Shown piece after piece: positions 5,661 to 13,412 of a stretch of DNA of 17,502 nucleotides. The stretch is taken from positions 1-17,502 of the forward strand of contig PKWQ01000261.1 in assembly GCA_003133265.1 (NCBI GenBank), read 5' to 3'. Within the stretch, counting starts at the first letter, position 1. Every line of letters begins with the position of its first letter. This DNA is from Acetobacteraceae bacterium (lineage in GTDB: Bacteria; Pseudomonadota; Alphaproteobacteria; Acetobacterales; Acetobacteraceae). The position numbers and the translations under genes were made by a program. The notes under the pieces were generated by a model. That model made no database searches. It worked only from the letters and a program-made list of their open reading frames with translations, and was not told where the DNA came from.

Positions 5661-8041
5661 CCGGCCGCTCCCGTGGTGCATGGCGTCGTGCGCGCGCACC
5701 AGTCCCGCCACGCATGGCGCAGCGCGGCGCCGAGGTGCCGCCCGAAGCGGGGTGCATCGCACAGCCTGCTTGTCTTTGTCCGTGCCCGCAGCCCGGCGCG
5801 CAGGGCCGCCAGCCCGTCGAGATCGGCCGCTTTCGCCACCGCCATCGCCACATAGGCGGCGAGGTCCGGTGCCACCCAGTCGGCGAGCCCGACATTGGTC
5901 AGGTGGCTGGCGGAATGGCGGGAGGCGAAAATCTCGCCCGGCACGGTCAGGGTCGGCACGCCCATCCACAGCGCCTCGCAGGTGGTCAGGCCGCCGGCAT
6001 AGGGGAACGGGTCCAGCACCAGGTCTATGTCGTTGTATTCCGCCAGGAACGCGCGATGGCCGGAGCTTCCGCGCAGCACGATCCGTGCCGGCGCGATGGC
6101 GTGGCCGGCGAATGCCGCGCGGATAAGGGCCGCGGTCGGCGGATCGGAGAACTGATGCGTCTTCAGCACCAGCCGCGCGCCCGGGACGCGGTGCAGGATG
6201 TCCGCCCAGGTGGCGATGACGCGGGGGGTGATCTTGGCCAGGTTGTTGAAGCAGCCGAAGGTGACATAGCCGTTCGCCAGCGCCGGCAGCGGGCCGACGG
6301 CCGGGGCGTTCGGCGGCGGGCTGTAGCAGACATAGCCATCCGGCAGGCGCAGCATCCGCTCGGAATAGCCGTGCTCCAGCTCCGGCGGGGTCTCGATGGC
6401 GTCGGTGATGAACCAGTCCATCTCCGCCAAGCCGGTGCTGTGGTTCTGCATGCCGACCCATTTCACCTGCACCGGCGCCAGCCGCAGCGCGCAGGCCGGC
6501 AGCCGGCCTTGATCGCCATAGCCGCCGAGATCGATCAGGATGTCGATGCCGAGCGCGCGGGCATGCGCGGCGAGCGCCGCGTCGGTCAGGCTGTCCGTCT
6601 CGTGCCATTCCGAGGCGACGGCGGCGAAGCGCAGCGCGATCGGGTCGGGGGCGGCGTTGCGGCCGAGGCAGACGATGTCGAACGCCGTCGGGTCCAGCGT
6701 CTCGAACCCGGCGATGGTCAGCCAGCCGACGGGGTGGGTGCGCAGGTTCCCCGACAACAGCCCGATCCGCAGCCGGCGATCCGGGTGCGGCGTGTTGGCG
6801 AACGCAGCCATCGCTTGGCGCGGCAGCAGCGCGGCGCAGCTTCGCAGCGCCTGCAGCAGTTCCGTGGCACTGGTGCCGTCGCGATAGGGCAGGCTGTTGC
6901 ACAGCGCCCGCCAGGGCAGCACCGCATCCGGTTGCAGCGCGATCGCCTGCCGGGCGGTCGCCACCGCCGCTTCCTGCTGGCCGAGCGAAACGGTGGCGTT
7001 GGCGAGGTTGCAGAGTGCCGCGACCTGCGGCCCGTCGCGCGCGATCAGTGCCGTGAGCGCCGCATGCGCCTCGGCGTGGCGGTACAGCCGGATCAGCACC
7101 GCGGCGTGGTTGCTGACCAGCTGGGCGTTGTCCGGATCGAGCATCATCGCGCGCGCCAGCGCCGCTTCCGCCTCCCGTGGCCGATCGGTGCGGGCAAGCG
7201 TGCTGCCGAGCCACGCTGCCGGCAATTTCTCGTCCGGCGCCAGCGCCACGGCGGCCTCCAGCGCGTCGATCGCCGCTGCCCGGCGGCCGAGCTTTTCGGC
7301 CAGCGCGCCCTGCGCCATCAGCAGCGCGACGTTCAGCGGGTCGTGCTGGCCGAGCTGTTCCAGCCGCGCCAGTTCCGCCTCGCCCGCACCGGCGGCGATC
7401 GCGGCGTCGACCAGATGCAGCGCGAAATCCAGCGTCCGTGGCGCCAGCCGTTGCGCTTCGGCGAAGGCGGTCTGGGCGAGATTCGCTTCGTCGGTCAGCA
7501 TCAGCGCCAGCCCGAGTGCGTCCCAGGCTTCCGCGTTGCCCGGCGCGATGCCGCAGGCCCGCAGCAACAGGCCCTGTGCCTCGGCCCCCGCGCCACGGAC
7601 CACCATCAGGGCGCCGAGCGCCACCAGCGCCTCGATCCGCCGCGGATCGATCTCCAGCGCGCGGGTGTAGGCGGCCTCGGCGGCTGCGGTCTCGCCGGCG
7701 GCGCGCAGGCTTTCGGCAATCCGTAACGGCGGTTCGTCCCAGTCCGGCAATCGGCGCTCCAGCTCGTGCATCAGGCCGCGCGCGCGGTTGGGCTCGCCCG
7801 CCCGATCTTCGGCCAGCGCCAGGTTCAGCAGCGTGGCCGGCGAAATGTCGCCCAATGCGACCGCGGCGCGCAGCATCACCAGCGCCTCCGCCGGCCGGTC
7901 CTCCGCCAGCAGCACCATGCCGAGCGCGGCATCGCAGGCGGACTGCTCCGCTGCCGCGTCCGGCAGCCTGCTGCTCAACAGCGCCAGCGCGCCGGCCGAA
8001 TCGCCCTGCCGCAGGCGGACGAGAGCGGCTTCAACGGTCAT
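5657..8041 (-). CDS. TPR protein with SPINDLY/GT41 O-GlcNAc-transferase-like domain
   Basis: The 794-residue protein consists of a long N-terminal array of TPR repeats (about residues 1-400) and a C-terminal glycosyltransferase family 41 domain (about 423-780). Family signatures in the GT domain are LRIGLLSGNLRTHPVG at about 424-439, ITDAIETPPELEHGYSERM near 545-563, FGCFNNLAKITP near 595-606, and the sugar-nucleotide-binding block DLVLDPFPYAGGLTTCEALW continuing to GEIFASRHSASHL (about 673-714). GT41 enzymes transfer a sugar, usually GlcNAc from UDP-GlcNAc, to Ser/Thr; bacterial relatives inside flagellar loci commonly glycosylate flagellin. The start at 8041 overlaps the end of the TPR-methyltransferase gene by 11 nt. 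Target and sugar are inferred. Confidence 0.9.
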   Translation of the reverse strand: MTVEAALVRLRQGDSAGALALLSSRLPDAAAEQSACDAALGMVLLAEDRPAEALVMLRAAVALGDISPATLLNLALAEDRAGEPNRARGLMHELERRLPDWDEPPLRIAESLRAAGETAAAEAAYTRALEIDPRRIEALVALGALMVVRGAGAEAQGLLLRACGIAPGNAEAWDALGLALMLTDEANLAQTAFAEAQRLAPRTLDFALHLVDAAIAAGAGEAELARLEQLGQHDPLNVALLMAQGALAEKLGRRAAAIDALEAAVALAPDEKLPAAWLGSTLARTDRPREAEAALARAMMLDPDNAQLVSNHAAVLIRLYRHAEAHAALTALIARDGPQVAALCNLANATVSLGQQEAAVATARQAIALQPDAVLPWRALCNSLPYRDGTSATELLQALRSCAALLPRQAMAAFANTPHPDRRLRIGLLSGNLRTHPVGWLTIAGFETLDPTAFDIVCLGRNAAPDPIALRFAAVASEWHETDSLTDAALAAHARALGIDILIDLGGYGDQGRLPACALRLAPVQVKWVGMQNHSTGLAEMDWFITDAIETPPELEHGYSERMLRLPDGYVCYSPPPNAPAVGPLPALANGYVTFGCFNNLAKITPRVIATWADILHRVPGARLVLKTHQFSDPPTAALIRAAFAGHAIAPARIVLRGSSGHRAFLAEYNDIDLVLDPFPYAGGLTTCEALWMGVPTLTVPGEIFASRHSASHLTNVGLADWVAPDLAAYVAMAVAKAADLDGLAALRAGLRARTKTSRLCDAPRFGRHLGAALRHAWRDWCARTTPCTTGAAG

Positions 8042-9467
8042 CGCCGGCCCGCCCCAGCACTGCCAGCAGCCCGGGCACCGGCGCGTCGATCTCGTAGCGC
8101 AGCACCTCGCGGTCGATGGCGTGGACGGTGAAGCCCGCCGCCGTCGCGGCCTGGCGCACATAAGACAGGCCGTGCCGATAGCGGGCCTTACCGCCGGGCC
8201 CCCACGCCTCGGCGGTGTCTGCCGGCAGTTCCTCGACCGAGAACACGAACAGCCCGCCGGGCGGCAGCCGCGCATGCACGGCTGCCAGCACATCGTCCAG
8301 CGCGCCGATATAGCAGAGCACGTCGGCGGCCAGGATCAGCGGCCAGCTCGTGGCGTCCGTGGCCAGCACATGCATCAGGTCGGCCTCGCGCAACTCGGCG
8401 TAGAGCTGTTTCTCCGCCGCCGCCGCCAACATGCGCGGCGAGAGATCGACGCCGACGACAGGGCCGAGCGGCAGGTCGGAAATGGCGAGCGCGAGCAGCC
8501 CGGTGCCGCAGCCGAGGTCCAGCACCGGCCCGATCCGCGCGCCGTCGCTGATATCGAGCCGATGCAGCAATGCGGCGCGGATCAGGCCGGGCACGCGATA
8601 GCCGAGCGAGATCAGATGGGTCTCGAACCGGTCGGCATAGCCGTCGAACACCGCGCGCAGATACTCGTTCGGCGCCCGCTCCGCCCCCGCCACCGCCCCG
8701 GAGGCCGCCACCAGATGCCGCACATAGGGATCGTCCGGCCGGAGTTTCAGCGCCTCGGTGTAGGCATCGGCGGCCTCGGCGTGCTGCCCCAGGCTGGAGA
8801 GCGCGTGACCCTTCAGGCCGAACAGGCAGGCATCCGCCACGCCGGCGGCGAGCGCGTCATCGGCCCACTGTACCGCGGCGGCAAAATCGTAGCGGCGGAC
8901 GGCGAGCAGGATGGCGGCATTGCGCAGCGCGACGCTGCCCGGTGCTGCCGCGATCCCCTCGGCGAGCGTCGCCGCCGCGTCGGCCTCGTTGCCGCAGGCC
9001 ACCAGTGCAGAGGACAGTCCTTCGCGGAAGGAAGGATTGGCCGGTGCGTCGGCCACCGCTTCGTGCAGGCACCGCACCGCGTCGGCGGACTGCCCGAGGT
9101 CCAGCAGCAGCAGCCCGAGCAGAGCTTTGGCCGCTGGGTCATTCCGATCGAGGATCACCGCCTCGGCGGCATCCTGCGTCGCGCCGACGCGGTCGCCCAG
9201 TTGGCGGCGCAGGTCGGCGCGGTATTTGCGCAGCCCGGCATGCTCCGGCGCATCGGCGATGGCGCGGTCCAGTTCCGCCTGCGCCAGATCGAGCCGCCCC
9301 TCGCGCAGCGCCAGCAACGCGGACAATTCGGCCAGACGGGGCGAGGACGGCGCCATCCGGCGCGCGGCGGCCAGCAATGGCCGCGCCGCGCCGATCCGTC
9401 GGGTATCGATCAGGTCCGCCACGCGCCTTGTCAGGCTCTCCGCATCGACAGAAATCTGCAAATCCAT
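8031..9467 (-). CDS. TPR-methyltransferase fusion protein
   Basis: This 478-residue protein joins TPR repeats (about residues 10-255) to a class I SAM methyltransferase domain (about 265-478). The linker FDGYADRFETHLISLGYRVP at about 274-293 is the hallmark of TPR-domain methyltransferases, and SAM motif I VLDLGCGTG is at 315-323, followed by VVGVDLSPRML. The late domain contains GGLFVFSVEEL. The TPR part probably holds a protein or partner enzyme. Being directly upstream of and overlapping the GT41 gene by 11 nt, it likely acts with it on the same target, perhaps flagellin. An AAGGAG ribosome-binding site lies about 10 nt before the ATG and is partly in a small hairpin. Confidence 0.88.
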   Translation of the reverse strand: MDLQISVDAESLTRRVADLIDTRRIGAARPLLAAARRMAPSSPRLAELSALLALREGRLDLAQAELDRAIADAPEHAGLRKYRADLRRQLGDRVGATQDAAEAVILDRNDPAAKALLGLLLLDLGQSADAVRCLHEAVADAPANPSFREGLSSALVACGNEADAAATLAEGIAAAPGSVALRNAAILLAVRRYDFAAAVQWADDALAAGVADACLFGLKGHALSSLGQHAEAADAYTEALKLRPDDPYVRHLVAASGAVAGAERAPNEYLRAVFDGYADRFETHLISLGYRVPGLIRAALLHRLDISDGARIGPVLDLGCGTGLLALAISDLPLGPVVGVDLSPRMLAAAAEKQLYAELREADLMHVLATDATSWPLILAADVLCYIGALDDVLAAVHARLPPGGLFVFSVEELPADTAEAWGPGGKARYRHGLSYVRQAATAAGFTVHAIDREVLRYEIDAPVPGLLAVLGRAGDDR

Positions 9468-9473
9468 GGCAAG

Positions 9474-9488
9474 GGCTCCTTTTGAGCC
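9474..9488 (-). promoter_or_regulatory. Hairpin overlapping the ribosome-binding site of the TPR-methyltransferase gene
   Basis: On the minus strand GGCTC-AAAAG-GAGCC forms a 5-bp stem whose loop and 3' arm contain the AAGGAG ribosome-binding sequence. It could lower translation of the modification module, or act as a weak attenuator after the DUF1217 gene. This is seen in sequence only. Confidence 0.35.
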
Positions 9489-9512
9489 AGGGGAAACGAC
9501 TGGCGGGACCGG

Positions 9513-10370
9513 TCAGACCACAAGCCCGAGCGCCTGCACCGCGAGCGATGCGAGACTTGGTGTGGTGGTCGAGGTGCCGGCGTTGGTGTTCATGGTAATC
9601 AGGTAGCGTTGGACGAAACTGTCGACGAAGTGCGGTTTCTGGAACTGGGTGATGTCGAGCTGGCTGGTGATCGCCTTTTCCTGCGCGAGCAGCGGCTGGA
9701 AGGCGATCTGCAACGGGATGCCGAGCGCGGTGGTGACCACGCTGCGCATGATCGGATCGCCCAGGATCTGATCGACCAAGGTGATGCCGGATGCTTTTGC
9801 CCGGAAGGTCAGCGCGTTCGACAGCCCGGGCGTGGCGGCATCGAGCGACTTGCGCCAGGAGACTTCCGCGTAGGCGTTGTCGATCGTGCCGATCACGCCC
9901 GGATTCTGGATGATCGAAAGACCCTTGTTAGCGAAATTGTAGGTCTGCGCGACCGGTTTCCATCTTGTGTCGCGGAGCGTGTTGGCCAGTGAGTTGGACT
10001 TGGTGGTGTCCGACATCAGCGCCTTCCGTGCCAGCGCCGTATAGGGGATCTGATCCGCCAACCCGTTCGCCGTCAGCAGCACCTGCATCACGGCCGGGTT
10101 GCTAAGCAGTTGCTGAACGCTGGTCGCCTTGGCAACGGCGGTGTTGAACGCATTGACCGCGCGCGCGACAGCGGGCTCCGCCGCCGTCGCCGCGATATCC
10201 TGGGTCTGGTTCCGTTCGGCCGAGTTGAGCGCGGTGATCGGGTTCACGCTGCTCTTGCTGCTGTTGGTGCTGGTATATCCATAAAGCGCGCCGAGCAGGC
10301 CGCTGGTCGTCGATCCGGACGACGCGCTGGCGCCGAACATCGAGGAGATTTCGCTGAGCGTCATGCTCAT
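9513..10370 (-). CDS. DUF1217 flagellar-locus protein
   Basis: The 285-residue protein has a Ser/Thr-rich N-terminus (residues 1-45), then a mainly helical body resembling DUF1217: AVNAFNTAVAKATSVQQLLS, LLTANGLADQIPYTALARKA and later GDPIMRSVVTTALGIPLQIA with ITQFQKPHFVDSFVQRYLI. DUF1217 proteins are found in flagellar clusters of alphaproteobacteria, and a role in the axial structure or its export is suspected but not established. There is no signal peptide, consistent with a cytoplasmic or type III-exported protein. The start at 10370 (MSMTLSEISSMFG) is chosen because the open upstream frame overlaps flaF; it lies 25 nt after the flaF stop. Confidence 0.78.
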   Translation of the reverse strand: MSMTLSEISSMFGASASSGSTTSGLLGALYGYTSTNSSKSSVNPITALNSAERNQTQDIAATAAEPAVARAVNAFNTAVAKATSVQQLLSNPAVMQVLLTANGLADQIPYTALARKALMSDTTKSNSLANTLRDTRWKPVAQTYNFANKGLSIIQNPGVIGTIDNAYAEVSWRKSLDAATPGLSNALTFRAKASGITLVDQILGDPIMRSVVTTALGIPLQIAFQPLLAQEKAITSQLDITQFQKPHFVDSFVQRYLITMNTNAGTSTTTPSLASLAVQALGLVV

Positions 10371-10395
10371 GGGGAAGACCCCCGCTCCGCGCCGG

Positions 10396-10743
10396 TCAGC
10401 CCCGGCCGGACAGGCCGGCGGCGATGTTCTCGTTGATGGAAATGAGGAAGTCGAAGTCGGGTCGCTCGCGATCCATTTCCCGCTGGACCGTGAGCCCGAC
10501 CGAGACGATCGAGGCGCGCAATTCGGCGGGCAGGCTGTTCGCGGGATCGCGGACCAGATCGATGACGGTGGTCCACAAACGGCGGTTGTCGGCGAGGGCA
10601 CGCACGCGGGCGATCGGGCCCTGGTCGCGCGTGGCGCGCAACGCGCCGTTCACCGATTGGAACACCTCCGCTTCCTGCTCGCGCGGACTGCGATGGGCCG
10701 AGGATATCTGATAGGCCCGTACTGCCTGGGTCATGGTCTGCAT
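10396..10743 (-). CDS. flaF: FlaF, flagellin biosynthesis regulator
   Basis: This 115-residue protein matches FlaF along its length, with AVRAYQISSAHRSPREQEAEVFQ near the N-terminus and NRRLWTTVIDLVRDPANSLP in the centre. In Caulobacter FlaF is needed for flagellin synthesis or secretion and acts opposite to FlbT; the protein is cytoplasmic. The gene overlaps the end of flbT by 13 nt if it starts at 10743. A second Met at 10734 would form an ATGA overlap with the flbT stop; the first start is preferred because an AAGGA lies upstream of it. The flbT-flaF pairing is the normal alphaproteobacterial arrangement. Confidence 0.93.
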   Translation of the reverse strand: MQTMTQAVRAYQISSAHRSPREQEAEVFQSVNGALRATRDQGPIARVRALADNRRLWTTVIDLVRDPANSLPAELRASIVSVGLTVQREMDRERPDFDFLISINENIAAGLSGRG

Positions 10744-11213
10744 GGTTGGGTCCGTTCCTTGTCTGCGATGCCCTCGTCTGCGATGGCGGCGCGCACCGGT
10801 GTGTCCTCGATTGTTGCCGGCGTCCGCCCGAGTACGGCGTCTTCATGACTGATGATGCGGCGGGTCAGCTTGAGCGCCCGGTAGCAATCGTCCGCCTCGG
10901 CCGCGACCAGGGCCCGGTCCAGGATGTCGCGCGCCAGCGCGGACGTGGTGGCTTCCTGGAAGGCGGCGATCAGGTCGCGCGCGGCAATCAGGCCGCGCTC
11001 CCGCTCTGTCTCGGTGCCGATATAGGCGGACTGCAGGGCGAAATAGATCAGCCGTGCAGGGCTGTCGGCCTGATCGGGCGGCATGATCTGCTTGCCGAAC
11101 AGGAAACGCGCCTTGGCGGTAAGTTCGATCCGGGTCTTGGTGCGAAATCGGATCGGCGCGCCGTTGACGATCATCATTTCGCCCTGGCGGAGTTCTAGGA
11201 CCAGATTCGACAT
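10731..11213 (-). CDS. flbT: FlbT, post-transcriptional regulator of flagellin
   Basis: The 160-residue protein matches FlbT, beginning LVLELRQGEMMIVNGAPIRF and containing LTAKARFLFGKQIMPPDQAD and RLIYFALQSAYIG near residues 32-67. In Caulobacter FlbT binds the 5' untranslated region of flagellin mRNA and promotes its decay when no hook is present. Here the gene lies immediately downstream of the flagellin gene, whose leader has two possible hairpins. A clear AGGAAGG ribosome-binding site precedes the ATG. The C-terminal ~25 residues look like a loose extension. flaF overlaps its 3' end. Confidence 0.94.
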   Translation of the reverse strand: MSNLVLELRQGEMMIVNGAPIRFRTKTRIELTAKARFLFGKQIMPPDQADSPARLIYFALQSAYIGTETERERGLIAARDLIAAFQEATTSALARDILDRALVAAEADDCYRALKLTRRIISHEDAVLGRTPATIEDTPVRAAIADEGIADKERTQPCRP

Positions 11214-11300
11214 GAGCGCCTTCCTGGTTCGCCCGGCGGGTCTTCGCGCGGCGGGGATACGGTTGGCATCGGACGATGGCGGGATGCGGATCAGGCCGGA

Positions 11301-11340
11301 TCCGGGGGAGAGCGGGCGTTTTGGCCCCCTCTCCCCCGGA
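11301..11340 (-). terminator. Long hairpin after the flagellin gene
   Basis: A perfect 12-bp inverted repeat (TCCGGGGGAGAG / CTCTCCCCCGGA), a single C-C mismatch and 4 further base pairs (GGGC/GCCC) close on a 6-nt loop. It starts 3 nt after the flagellin stop codon. There is no T-tract on the minus strand, so it may be a partial terminator or an RNA-stabilising 3' structure that lets flagellin mRNA exceed flbT mRNA. Confidence 0.7.
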
Positions 11341-11343
11341 GGG

Positions 11344-12195
11344 TTAGGCCGCCTTGACCAGCGTCAGCAGCGTCGATGGCGTCTGGTTGGCGATGGTGAT
11401 CGCCTGCGTCGCAAGCTGCTGCTTGATCTGCAACGCCTGTAGCTGCGCCGATTCCTGGGCCAGGTTGGCATCGACCAGAGAGCCCAGGCCGGCGTTCAAC
11501 GCATCGATCTTGTTGCTGTTGTAACTGACCTGGTTGTTGACGTAGTTCGTTGCGTTACCGTAGGTGTTCAGCGCGCTGCTCACCTTGTTCTGCGCCGTGA
11601 GGAAGCTGCCGGTGGCGGTGATCGCCGCCGCCGCGGCGGTGGAGGTCAACGCCGCCCCGGCGGCCGAGATGGAGTTGTAGATTGCCGAACCGCCGGCGGT
11701 GGCGATGCCGTAGGTCGACCCCACCTCGTTACGTACGACCGCGACGGAAGAGAATTTTCCGCTGCTGCCGGCGACGTTGCCGATCAGCGTCTGGCCGTTG
11801 TAGGTGGCGTCCTGGATGAAGCTCTTCACGTTCAACAGCATCGACGCGTACTGCTGTTGGTACTGGGTCCGCTGAGTGCCCGTTACGTTGCTGCTTGCCA
11901 GGTTGACCAGCACGTCGCGCATGCCGGTCATCGTGGTGGACATGCTGTTCAGCGCGGACGACGTGGTCGATAGCAGACCCTGCGTGCTGCCGAGCTGCTG
12001 GTTGGCGGTGGTCAGCGCGCTGACCGAGGAGCGGACCCCCTGGGCCACGGCGTACGCCGCGCCGTCGTCGGTGGCGTCCGCCACGCGATAGCCGGTGGAG
12101 ATCTGCTTCTGAGTCGCGGAAAGCTGGGAGTTGGTCGCGGTCAAAGACTGGAGCGCGACCATCGCGCCGACATTGGTATTAATGGAACCGGACAT
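11344..12195 (-). CDS. Flagellin
   Basis: This 283-residue protein is a short flagellin. The conserved N-terminal D0/D1 region is at about residues 1-135, with ALQSLTATNSQLSATQKQIS and GVRSSVSALTTANQQLGS. The C-terminal D1/D0 region is at about 205-283, ending QLATQAITIANQTPSTLL. The middle is brief, Ala/Ser/Thr-rich (about 140-200) and lacks large outer D2/D3 domains; those Ser/Thr residues are plausible glycosylation sites for the downstream GT41 enzyme. Flagellin is exported by the flagellar type III apparatus and forms the filament. A GAGGTAAG ribosome-binding sequence lies before the ATG. Which numbered paralogue this is cannot be told. Confidence 0.95.
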   Translation of the reverse strand: MSGSINTNVGAMVALQSLTATNSQLSATQKQISTGYRVADATDDGAAYAVAQGVRSSVSALTTANQQLGSTQGLLSTTSSALNSMSTTMTGMRDVLVNLASSNVTGTQRTQYQQQYASMLLNVKSFIQDATYNGQTLIGNVAGSSGKFSSVAVVRNEVGSTYGIATAGGSAIYNSISAAGAALTSTAAAAAITATGSFLTAQNKVSSALNTYGNATNYVNNQVSYNSNKIDALNAGLGSLVDANLAQESAQLQALQIKQQLATQAITIANQTPSTLLTLVKAA

Positions 12196-12230
12196 GGTAT
12201 CTTACCTCTTGCCCACGAAGTTACGGATGT

Positions 12231-12266
12231 CCCGCTTTTTTGCGGGCGTGACCTCATATTGAGGCC
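12231..12266 (-). promoter_or_regulatory. Flagellin 5' leader with two tandem hairpins
   Basis: Reading the minus strand, the leader holds GGCCTCA-ATA-TGAGGTC (12266-12250, 7 bp including one G-U) followed 3 nt later by CCCGC-AAAAAA-GCGGG (12246-12231, 5 bp with an A6 loop). They lie 36 nt before the flagellin ATG. In Caulobacter FlbT acts on the flagellin leader; these structures are candidate targets. They could also end flgL transcription. Confidence 0.45.
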
Positions 12267-12304
12267 CAATCGTTAAAACCGGGTGAAGCGCCCCGGCGTT
12301 TTCT

Positions 12305-13402
12305 TCAAGCCATAGGCAGGAACTTCACCAGCGACAGGTTGCTGTAGTTGGCGATCAGCTGATAGGAGGACTGCAACTGCGTTTGCACCAGTTGCAGGTG
12401 CGAGAGCGTCGCCGCCATGTTCACATCCTGTGCCGACGAGACCTGGGCGGTAAGCGCGGTGACGGTATCGGCGAGCGTGGTCTGCGTCGCCGTCAGGTTT
12501 GCCTGGGTGTAGCCCAGATTGCCGGCGTCGGACGCCATCGCGGTGATCGCATTGCCCAGGCTGGTGGTGGTGTCCGATATCAGCCCCGTATAGCCGCTCA
12601 GCCCGACCTGGCTGCTGCTGAGCGATCCGATCGTCGCCAGGCCGCGCATCAGGTCGCGCATGTAAGACCCGGTGGTGGATGTGCCGGTCGAGGTCACCGA
12701 GGCGTTGGCGCTGGCCAGCAGTCCCACCGCCACGCTGCTGCCCTGGCCGATGCTCACCGTGGGGATCTGCGCCTGCAACGTCGCCGCCGGCTGGGATTGG
12801 CTGGCGGAAAACGGCGAGGTGCCGGCGGCGTTGGAACCGGCGATGGCCAGCGTGGAGGCCACCGTCGCCGCCGCGCCGTTGGTGCCGAGTGCCGCGACCG
12901 CGGCGTTGATCTGGGTATAGAAGCCCGAGGTCAGGATGCTGTCCGGATTAGGCACCGGCGGGTTGGCGCTGTCCTGTCCGGCGAATACGTAGGTATTGCC
13001 ATTCTGCGAATTGAGCATCTCGGCCACCTGTTGCAGCGCGCCGCGCGCCTCGGCCGCCACGTTGTCGACCTCCGAGCTGGTCATGCCGCTCAGGTTGGGC
13101 ATCTGGCCATAGAAATTGTTGGCGATCTGCTGAATCCGCGCCATCGCCGTCTGCGTTATCTGCATGTTGCCGTCGGCGGCGTCGATGTTGGCCGACCACG
13201 TATTGGCGTGCGCGATCTGCGGGCTAAGATCGAGCGAGACCTGCGCCCCGGCACCGAGCCCCGCGTAGGTCGTGCCAATCAGGCCGGTGGAGACCTGGTT
13301 GGTGAGCGTGTCCAGCTTCTGGCTCACGGTGGCGGCATTGGCGATCAGGACGTTCATGACGCCGTAGCCGGACTGTCCAGTCGCGTTGATGGAACCGCTC
13401 AT
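12305..13402 (-). CDS. flgL: FlgL, hook-filament junction protein
   Basis: This 365-residue protein is flagellin-like at both ends and sits next to flgK, as expected for FlgL (HAP3), which links hook-associated protein FlgK to the filament. The N-terminal coiled-coil region includes QKLDTLTNQVSTGLIG and WSANIDAADGNMQITQTAMA. The typical FlgL block 'VAAEARGALQQVAEMLNSQNGNTYVFAG' spans about residues 115-142. The C-terminal helix (SHLQLVQTQLQSSYQLIANY, then LVKFLPMA) matches the FlgL end. The start at 13402 is chosen because it gives MSGSINATGQ, preceded by a GAGG sequence. It begins 10 nt after the flgK stop. Confidence 0.92.
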   Translation of the reverse strand: MSGSINATGQSGYGVMNVLIANAATVSQKLDTLTNQVSTGLIGTTYAGLGAGAQVSLDLSPQIAHANTWSANIDAADGNMQITQTAMARIQQIANNFYGQMPNLSGMTSSEVDNVAAEARGALQQVAEMLNSQNGNTYVFAGQDSANPPVPNPDSILTSGFYTQINAAVAALGTNGAAATVASTLAIAGSNAAGTSPFSASQSQPAATLQAQIPTVSIGQGSSVAVGLLASANASVTSTGTSTTGSYMRDLMRGLATIGSLSSSQVGLSGYTGLISDTTTSLGNAITAMASDAGNLGYTQANLTATQTTLADTVTALTAQVSSAQDVNMAATLSHLQLVQTQLQSSYQLIANYSNLSLVKFLPMA

Positions 13403-13412
13403 TGCATATGCC

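Noticed and set aside
5714..7726. 670-codon plus-strand open frame opposite the GT41 gene
   Set aside because: Its Arg/Gln/Gly-rich composition and lack of motifs mark it as a shadow of the well-supported minus-strand gene.
7788..9485. 565-codon plus-strand open frame opposite the TPR-methyltransferase gene
   Set aside because: Both frames cannot be equally real; only the minus-strand product has TPR and SAM-binding motifs.
12315..12330. Weak sigma-54-like match (TGGTGAAGTTCCTGCC, minus strand) upstream of flagellin
   Set aside because: Only GG and GC are well placed; the rest departs from consensus and it lies inside the flgL coding end, so chance is likely.
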